A stretch of DNA of 19,370 bases. Origin: an uncultured Mycoplasmatota bacterium. Lineage in GTDB: Bacteria; Bacillota_I; Bacilli_A; RF39; UBA660. The notes below the pieces were generated by a model. That model saw only the letters and a program-made list of their open reading frames with translations. It did not search any database and was not told where the DNA came from. Location: positions 1 to 19,370 of the forward strand of contig URNW01000020.1 in NCBI GenBank assembly GCA_900549285.1. The letters are read 5' to 3'. Of the stretch, positions 14,450-19,370 are shown one piece after another (the stretch's first letter is position 1; every line of letters starts with the position of its first letter). The position numbers were made by a program, and so were the translations under genes.

Positions 14450-14806
14450 ATGGCAAGAAAAGATCAAAAATTTAAATATTGGACAGCTGATGAAAAATAT
14501 AAAATAATTAAACCAGCATTAGAACTGGAGAAAAATACATGGGATATAACTAGAGAAACAAGATTAAATAATGGAATGATTAATAATTGAATTAAAGCAT
14601 ATCGTGAAAATGGAATTGAAGGATTAACTCCAAAAGAGAAACCAGGGAATCCATTATCTAAATATTCAAATAAGAAGAATTTAACTGAAACGGAACAACT
14701 TCAGTATGAAAATATGAAATTAAGAATTGAGAATGAACGATTAAAAAAAGGTTACCTAGTGAAAGGAGATGGTACAGTTGTAGTAATAGACAAGAAAAAG
14801 TTTTAG
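14450..14806 (+). pseudogene. IS3 orfA (HTH transposase subunit), TGA at a Trp position
   Basis: The 118-codon frame reads MARKDQKFKYWTADEKYKII, the HTH region TRETRLNNGMINN, a TGA at 14588-14590, IKAYRENGIEGL, and then a leucine-zipper-like part (LQYENMKLRIENERLKKG). IS3 orfA proteins have Trp at the TGA position (xxNWIKxYRENG). Two other Trp codons in the frame are TGG. The frame closes with AAA AAG TTT TAG. A run of five A here resembles, but is one A short of, the A-AAA-AAG slippery site used for -1 frameshifting to orfB. Confidence 0.75.
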
Positions 14807-15687
14807 AATTCGAAATAGTAGAAATATTAATTAAAAAATTTTCAGTAAAATCGTTATGTGAAGTAATGAATATATCTAGAAGCGGCTATTATAAATGATT
14901 AAAAACAAAAGATATTTTAAATAGATATGAAATAAATAGAAGAGATTTAGAACCATTAATTAGAGACATTCATAAAAGGAAGCCAAGTTATGGATATCAT
15001 AAAATAAATGCAGTTATTTTTAAAGAAACAAGATGGATTGTATCTGATAATCTAGTTCATAAAATATGTAAAATTTTAAAAATAAGAAGCAAAGATAGAC
15101 ACTATAGTATTTATAAAAAACCAGATGAAGAATCTATTAAATATCCTAATTTAATAAATAATAATTGGAAAACATCTACCCATTTGAAAAAATAACATCT
15201 GATACAACAATGATTTGGTTTAAAAAACAAAGATATGATTGGACCTATTATATTATATAGATGCATTTGACGATTCTACAATTGGTTCAGATGTAAAACC
15301 ATTTTATCATGGAGTTAGTATGTCTAATCATAAAAATGCTTGATATAATCTGTTAAATAACAAAATAAAAAGAGGATATAAAAACCAAGAAACCATTTTT
15401 CACTCAGATCAAGGCATAATATATTCCTCGGTGGCATTTAATAATGCACATAAAGATTATAACATAACTAGGTCTATGTCGAGAATAGGAACACCAACAG
15501 ATAATCCAATTATTGAATCAAAAAATGGTTGGCTAAAGAAAGAAATGTTTATTGATTTTAATCAAGAAGATTATGAAACAGTTGAGGATTATATATATCA
15601 TAATTACCTGAGAAAGTTATGCTTTAAATTATAAAAGCCCAATTGAATATAGAACTCAACTGGAATTTATTAACACTTTTTATTGAC
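14790..15687 (+). pseudogene. IS3 orfB (DDE transposase), broken by frameshifts and TGA codons
   Basis: Successive frames cover the IS3 integrase core. Pieces are EKVLEFEIVEILIKKFSVKS, then SRSGYYK-TGA-LKTKD (14896-14898), RKPSYGYHKINAVIFKETRW, DTTMIWFKKQRYDW, AFDDSTIGSDVKPF, HGVSMSNHKNA-TGA-YN (15341-15343), HSDQG, and RIGTPTDNPIIESKNGWLKK with the DDE glutamate in the ESKNGWLKKE segment; the tail resumes SYALNYKSPIEYRTQLEFIN. Frame changes fall near 15178, near 15250 and near 15615. Both in-frame TGAs sit where IS3 transposases have Trp (YYKW, NAW), while at least five other Trp codons are TGG. It is not functional as a single protein under the standard code. The remaining 67-aa ORF near 15431-15634 is just the C-terminal piece. 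Confidence 0.78.
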
Positions 15688-15694
15688 ATGCTCA

Positions 15695-15705
15695 TAATAC
15701 CTTAA
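15695..15705 (+). repeat. Right copy of the direct repeat flanking the IS3 element
   Basis: TAATACCTTAA, identical to 14363-14373. It ends directly before the stop codon of the convergent methyltransferase gene. Confidence 0.6.
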
Positions 15706-18603
15706 CTATTTTGTTTTTAATTGCCACATTCCTATTTCAGAATTCCATTTTAAAATATCGTTAAATATTTCCGTCAAATCTTTAAACTTACTTGATATCT
15801 CTGGTAATAAATTATTTCTTATAATGTATTCCAAAATTCCATTATCATATAATTCAGAAGTTGAAATAGAATCCTTATTTTTTAAAAGTTGTTCACATAT
15901 ATTTTTTATATCGTCTATATAAGAACTATTTAGTTGTAACTGACTTGGTTTAAATTTTTCTTTTTTAAAAATCAATAAAGACTCTCCATTCATTGTTCTT
16001 TTAGGATCTAATATTTTCTTTAATGTTTTTCGATTTTTTGTTATATGTATTGATGTTTGAAATATCAAATTATTTTTATTAAATATTTTAATTAAATCAT
16101 TCCATACAGTTAAACTAGAATCATGAAAATATAAAAACATATACGCATCTTTTTTTAACATCCTAGAAATATTTTTAAAAGCATCATTCATTAAATTTAT
16201 ATAATCATCATAATCTTTTTTTCTATTTTTAGCATTAGTTATTACAATTTCACTATCATAATCAATATCATTTTCTAAAAATGCTTGATATAACTGCATA
16301 TATTCAGAATATGGAACCTGTCCTAAATATGGTGGATCTGTAATTATTAAATCAACACTTTCATCTGGCAATTGATTTGGCTCTATATATTGAATACCTT
16401 TTTTAATTATCAATGACTTATTATTCTTTAAATCATTAAAATTAGAAACAAAACCATTTAGGTAATAATTATCATTAATATGCTTATAAGATTTTATATA
16501 TGAATCTACACTATTACAAAATAATGAAACAACATTTCTTTCAATGCAATGCTTTACTGGAACCCACAATGGCCATTGGGAACTCATTTTAACATCAAGT
16601 ATTTTACTTTTATGAATAATAGATGTATATATATATTTAAAAATATTATAGTTTTCTGAGCACTTTTCTTCTTCTATTATTTGTTTTATTTGATCTAAAA
16701 TATAAAAACTTCTATTAGAAAATTTATCACTTATTTTTTCATTACTCTTAACCGCTATTCTACTGTTTTCAATTAATGAAATATTTTTAATTGATTTTAT
16801 AATTCTTTCTTTCATAAATTCATCAATATCATACTCATCAGGATTTTTATGTAAATCTTTAGAATTACATGAACAATTATATATAATATCATTAATCTTT
16901 AACTCTGGCTTAGTATCATATATAATTTTTTTTATTACAGCTTTATTGTTATTACATATAGGACAATTAGTATAATAATTATTGTTTAAAGCTTTTATTT
17001 TTTCAACCAAATTATTTAATTCGATAATAGCTGAATCAGAAGGTCTATCCAATGATGTTTTACAAAGAAAAATTGGAACATCATTTATATCAACACCTAC
17101 TGATTTAAGATTATACTTCTTATTTAGTGATTCAATTAAAGTTACTCCTGAACCCATAAAAGGATCCATAACCACATTACCATCATTAGTAAACAAATCT
17201 AGTATTAAATCAGTTACATTATAAGGTTTTTGCGACCAATATAAAATATTATTATATAATGGTGATTTATTTGTGGCCGTTATATTATTAAGTCCTTCTC
17301 TTAATTTATCAATTTGATTATTTTGATTGTTGTTAGTTTTCCTTTTTTGCTTTGGAACATATCCTAAAATTAAATATTCATATACTTTCTTTTGATTACT
17401 ATTCCTATTATTACAATGTGCATAATTTTCTTTAAATATTTTAACCTCAGGAAAATATTCATTCATCTTATCAATTAAATCTTGAATATTCATTGTATAT
17501 CTATTAGTAGCTTGTTTTTTGATATCTATAGGATATGCATAACTAAAACATAAGGTAATATTATTTTTACTTGCAAATTCAATAAGTTCTGTTAATTCTT
17601 CAAGTGATTTACTACGACTACTTATATTAGATTGATATCTATTATTAGCATATAATCCAGTTGTTAATTCACCATTTTTATATGTCATATTAGGATAAAT
17701 ATAATTAGTAACTGTTGTTAAAAGATGAAAATATCTTGAATATTGCATATCTGTATAAGGAGGATCTGCATAGATAAATCCTACGTTATTTATAATTTTT
17801 TCATTTTTTAGTAAATCCGTAAACTGACTATTAAAAGCTTCACCTTCCTCTGTTTCATCTTCCTTATCTATAAAATCATTTAGTTTATTAATAAATAAAT
17901 TATATATATCTTTACTTCTAACTTCAAATAGTTTTTTTATGTTTTTTTCTTGACTTAAAGGTTGAGCCATATGTCCATCTTTTGAGAATGAAGCCTCTTT
18001 CATAGCATAATACAAACAGGTAAATAAAACACTTCTATCATCTTCTTTTTCCTGTTCAATAGCATATCTAATAGAATCTATTTGAATTGATTGCTTTAGT
18101 CCAAAATAAATACCAGAGTAATATAAGGTGAATAAACAAAATGGAATATTATTAATATTATTATTTAGTTCATTAATTGTTTTAATTTCTATATTATTAA
18201 TTATAATTTTAAAACCATTTTTCCATATTTTAGGAAGATTATTGTTAAAATTAATAATTGACAAATCTTTATTACTTAAAAATAAATCTTCATCTTCTAA
18301 CATACTATTATACACCAAACAAATTTCTTCTTTATTTTTTTTATAATTAGCTTTGATTTTTTTTAAATTAATTCTATGTGTTTTTTTCAAAAGTGTTCTA
18401 CTTATATTGTAAGCATAATTTTCAACATCATTTGCATAAACTTTAAATCCATTGTTTTTATACATTTCAGCAACACAACCAGTACCAGTAAAAATATCTA
18501 GAATATATTTATTTTTCTCTATATATTTTAATGTATTATTATAAATAAAATCTAATAATCGCTTTTTGCTACCCGGATAATTCAAAATTGCTTTTTCATC
18601 CAT
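15706..18603 (-). CDS. Two-module adenine-specific DNA methyltransferase (putative R-M modification enzyme)
   Basis: This 965-residue protein fuses two SAM-dependent DNA methyltransferase modules. Module 1 (about 1-415): NYPGSKKR (8-15), SAM motif DIFTGTGCVAEMY (36-48), FIYADPPYTDMQYSRYFHLL (276-295), like COG3392-type adenine methylases. Module 2 (about 445-880): YWSQKPY, DPFMGSGVTLIES (480-492), zinc-ribbon cysteines CPIC (547-550) and CSC (577-579), ITDPPYLGQVPYSEYM (754-769); motif I, zinc ribbon, then DPPY is the COG1743/DUF1156-like order. The C-terminal tail (about 885-965) is unrecognised. Two DPPY motifs imply two N6-adenine methylations, fitting an asymmetric target needing one module per strand. 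I place the start at 18603: AGGAGG (18617-18612) is 8 bases upstream, whereas a start at 18660 would overlap the XRE gene and lack a ribosome site. It is convergent with the duplicated nuclease and downstream of an XRE regulator. Confidence 0.87.
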   Translation of the reverse strand: MDEKAILNYPGSKKRLLDFIYNNTLKYIEKNKYILDIFTGTGCVAEMYKNNGFKVYANDVENYAYNISRTLLKKTHRINLKKIKANYKKNKEEICLVYNSMLEDEDLFLSNKDLSIINFNNNLPKIWKNGFKIIINNIEIKTINELNNNINNIPFCLFTLYYSGIYFGLKQSIQIDSIRYAIEQEKEDDRSVLFTCLYYAMKEASFSKDGHMAQPLSQEKNIKKLFEVRSKDIYNLFINKLNDFIDKEDETEEGEAFNSQFTDLLKNEKIINNVGFIYADPPYTDMQYSRYFHLLTTVTNYIYPNMTYKNGELTTGLYANNRYQSNISSRSKSLEELTELIEFASKNNITLCFSYAYPIDIKKQATNRYTMNIQDLIDKMNEYFPEVKIFKENYAHCNNRNSNQKKVYEYLILGYVPKQKRKTNNNQNNQIDKLREGLNNITATNKSPLYNNILYWSQKPYNVTDLILDLFTNDGNVVMDPFMGSGVTLIESLNKKYNLKSVGVDINDVPIFLCKTSLDRPSDSAIIELNNLVEKIKALNNNYYTNCPICNNNKAVIKKIIYDTKPELKINDIIYNCSCNSKDLHKNPDEYDIDEFMKERIIKSIKNISLIENSRIAVKSNEKISDKFSNRSFYILDQIKQIIEEEKCSENYNIFKYIYTSIIHKSKILDVKMSSQWPLWVPVKHCIERNVVSLFCNSVDSYIKSYKHINDNYYLNGFVSNFNDLKNNKSLIIKKGIQYIEPNQLPDESVDLIITDPPYLGQVPYSEYMQLYQAFLENDIDYDSEIVITNAKNRKKDYDDYINLMNDAFKNISRMLKKDAYMFLYFHDSSLTVWNDLIKIFNKNNLIFQTSIHITKNRKTLKKILDPKRTMNGESLLIFKKEKFKPSQLQLNSSYIDDIKNICEQLLKNKDSISTSELYDNGILEYIIRNNLLPEISSKFKDLTEIFNDILKWNSEIGMWQLKTK

Positions 18604-18628
18604 GCGCATCACCTCCTGATTTATGGAA

Positions 18629-19147
18629 TTATGGTTTTTGTGATAATTTAGAATAATCATATTTAACTTGAATTGATTTCAAATCATCTATAACCTCTTT
18701 TATATCATTTGCTATTTCTTCTTTCGTATATTTCTTATTTGTTACTTTTTCCATTTCAATTTTATGTTGAATATCAAATAATTTCGTACACACTTCTTTA
18801 CATTGTTTTCTCTTTTGAGTGTCCCAATCTAATAAACATAATTCTGATTTTTGATATTCATCTAACTTTTCTTTTAATTCTCTATCAGACATACCTGCAT
18901 ATCTATCAACATTTAATGATTTAATTACACTTTTAAAACCACATGCTTCTAACAAGTTTTCCAAATTTAATTCTAATATATTAGCTATTTGATAAAGATC
19001 ATCTAATTTGATCTTTTTTATTTTTCCATTAACAATATCATTTAAAGTGCTTCTACTTATTCCACTTAATCTAGCAAGTTCCCTTTGAGAAATACCTTTT
19101 TTATTTATTGTATTTAATAATAAATTTTGTAGTTTTTTCGAATTCAT
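18629..19147 (-). CDS. XRE-family regulator of the methyltransferase operon
   Basis: This 172-residue protein has one N-terminal XRE helix-turn-helix (about 5-68): SQRELARLSGISRSTLNDIV is a textbook HTH, followed by KLDDLYQIANILELNLENLL. The rest (about 85-172) is charged and helical (ELKEKLDEYQKSE, KEVCTKLFDIQHKIEMEK, EEIANDIKEVIDDLKSIQVK), with likely coiled-coil character for dimerisation. It ends 25 bases before the methyltransferase start, whose ribosome site is in the gap, so the two form an operon. By analogy with controller proteins of R-M systems it may time methyltransferase and nuclease expression, but it is longer than a typical C protein (about 80 aa). That role is inference. The second ORF in the opposite frame is a shadow. 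The ribosome site before the ATG is an AGGG-type sequence. Confidence 0.85.
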   Translation of the reverse strand: MNSKKLQNLLLNTINKKGISQRELARLSGISRSTLNDIVNGKIKKIKLDDLYQIANILELNLENLLEACGFKSVIKSLNVDRYAGMSDRELKEKLDEYQKSELCLLDWDTQKRKQCKEVCTKLFDIQHKIEMEKVTNKKYTKEEIANDIKEVIDDLKSIQVKYDYSKLSQKP

Positions 19148-19168
19148 ATCATCCCTACTTTCTTCTCA

Positions 19169-19174
19169 ATTATA
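19169..19174 (-). promoter_or_regulatory. -10 box of the XRE-methyltransferase operon
   Basis: TATAAT on the minus strand, about 22 bases before the start codon, without the TG extension found elsewhere in the window. The hexamer 17 bases upstream (GTGGTA) is a poor -35. The leader contains ATGATAT (19152-19146), the same 7-mer as the arms of the palindrome at the nuclease promoter. Confidence 0.4.
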
Positions 19175-19296
19175 CTTTTATTAATCCATTTTACCACTTT
19201 AAATTTAAAATGTCTATGTTTTCGGACAAAAAGTATTGACAAGTGAAGAAATTTATTTGAATTTCCGTTTACAATTCAAAACATAAAAATAAATTT

Positions 19297-19320
19297 CCAC
19301 CAGCATAGCTGGTGGTTTTT
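19297..19320 (+). terminator. Strong hairpin terminator
   Basis: CCACCAGC (19297-19304) and GCTGGTGG (19308-19315) form a perfect 8-bp GC-rich stem with a 3-base loop and five T. No gene ending just upstream explains it; it stands between the divergently placed XRE promoter and the window edge. Confidence 0.75.
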
Positions 19321-19370
19321 CTGTTTCGCCTAAAAGGCTTTACTACTGGCTTCTACTGAAGTAGCCTGTT
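19321..19370. other. Nested hairpins at the window edge, possible IS200/IS605-type end
   Basis: After the terminator come GCC/GGC and CTACT/AGTAG stem-loops in close succession (GCCTAAAAGGC, then CTACTGGCTTCTACTGAAGTAG in two overlapping pairings). Clustered imperfect hairpins beside a strong terminator resemble the left ends of IS200/IS605 elements, but the gene that would confirm it is outside the window. Confidence 0.25.

Larger units (their letters stand above)
14374..15694 (+). mobile_element. Degenerate IS3-family insertion sequence, about 1.32 kb
   Basis: The element starts with TGCAGTTGTAATATAAATGT and ends so that its reverse complement begins TGAGCATGTCAATAAAAAGT. These are imperfect terminal inverted repeats with the TG...CA ends usual in IS3. 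Inside are two consecutive reading frames (orfA HTH protein, orfB DDE transposase) in the order and relative frames of the IS150/IS3 group, with an internal terminator and an extended -10 promoter before orfA. An 11-bp direct repeat flanks it. The transposase frames hold three TGA codons and about three frameshifts, so the copy cannot move on its own. It lies exactly in the short gap between the convergent nuclease and methyltransferase genes and does not damage either. Confidence 0.82.

Noticed and set aside
15431..15634. Independent 67-aa gene
   Set aside because: It is the C-terminal fragment of the frameshifted IS3 transposase, not a separate gene.
18604..18660. Longer methyltransferase start at 18660 (19 extra residues)
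   Set aside because: It overlaps the XRE gene and has no ribosome site; the ATG at 18603 has AGGAGG at ideal spacing and starts right before the conserved NYPGSK motif.
1..19370. Genome-wide recoding of TGA as tryptophan
   Set aside because: All intact genes use TGG only, and two genes end cleanly at TGA, one in a classical ATGA start-stop overlap. TGA-at-Trp occurs only in pseudogenes.
1..19370. CRISPR arrays, tRNA or rRNA genes
   Set aside because: No regularly spaced direct repeats, no tRNA cloverleaf or T-arm signature, and no rRNA-like sequence seen on either strand.

Overview
The window is very AT-rich. Its Shine-Dalgarno sites are strong (AGGAGG type), most stops are TAA/TAG, and it carries many extended -10 promoters (TGnTATAAT). 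This fits an uncultured low-GC Bacillota lineage, perhaps a Bacilli/Mollicutes-related gut clade; the placement is inference from composition and gene content. TGA ends only two intact genes (the HPt-receiver protein and adenosine deaminase), and every tryptophan in the intact genes is TGG, so the standard bacterial code is the simplest reading.

0-1.3 kb: a tandem-HTH XRE regulator, then a bidirectional terminator shared with a well-defined but unidentified minus-strand structured RNA of about 275 nt (promoter, several hairpins, a possible pseudoknot, terminator). Next is a C-terminal scrap of a surface/lipoprotein-like gene.

1.3-10.9 kb is mostly housekeeping or metabolic: a CDF metal exporter with a manganese-type N-D-D-D site; a degraded gene; a minus-strand operon of a UcpA-like short-chain dehydrogenase and a nitroreductase, divergent from an acyl-CoA-synthetase-like AMP-forming enzyme; a plus-strand operon encoding a full four-step phosphorelay (membrane hybrid kinase with receiver, then HPt-receiver) translationally coupled to adenosine deaminase; a convergent class I glutamine-amidotransferase-like hydrolase; a small membrane protein; and a membrane-anchored triple-PepSY protein.

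11-19.2 kb looks like a decaying defence island: an unrecognised 199-aa protein, a wrecked gene, a T5orf172/GIY-YIG protein, an ASCH-domain pseudogene, and a probable restriction-modification locus. The R candidate (352 aa) holds two tandem copies of a D...ExK nuclease-like domain. The convergent M candidate (965 aa) fuses two different adenine-methyltransferase-like modules around a zinc-ribbon, and is preceded by an XRE regulator. A degenerate IS3-family element sits exactly between the R and M stop codons, flanked by an 11-bp direct repeat. Its transposase has three TGA codons, all where the family has tryptophan, and the ASCH pseudogene has one more. The window ends in a strong terminator and nested hairpins that may be the edge of an IS200/IS605-type element.

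The best candidate for an undescribed system is the R-M locus: a single-chain enzyme with two nuclease domains paired with a two-module methyltransferase, as expected for an asymmetric recognition site. The minus-strand structured RNA is the second best lead.
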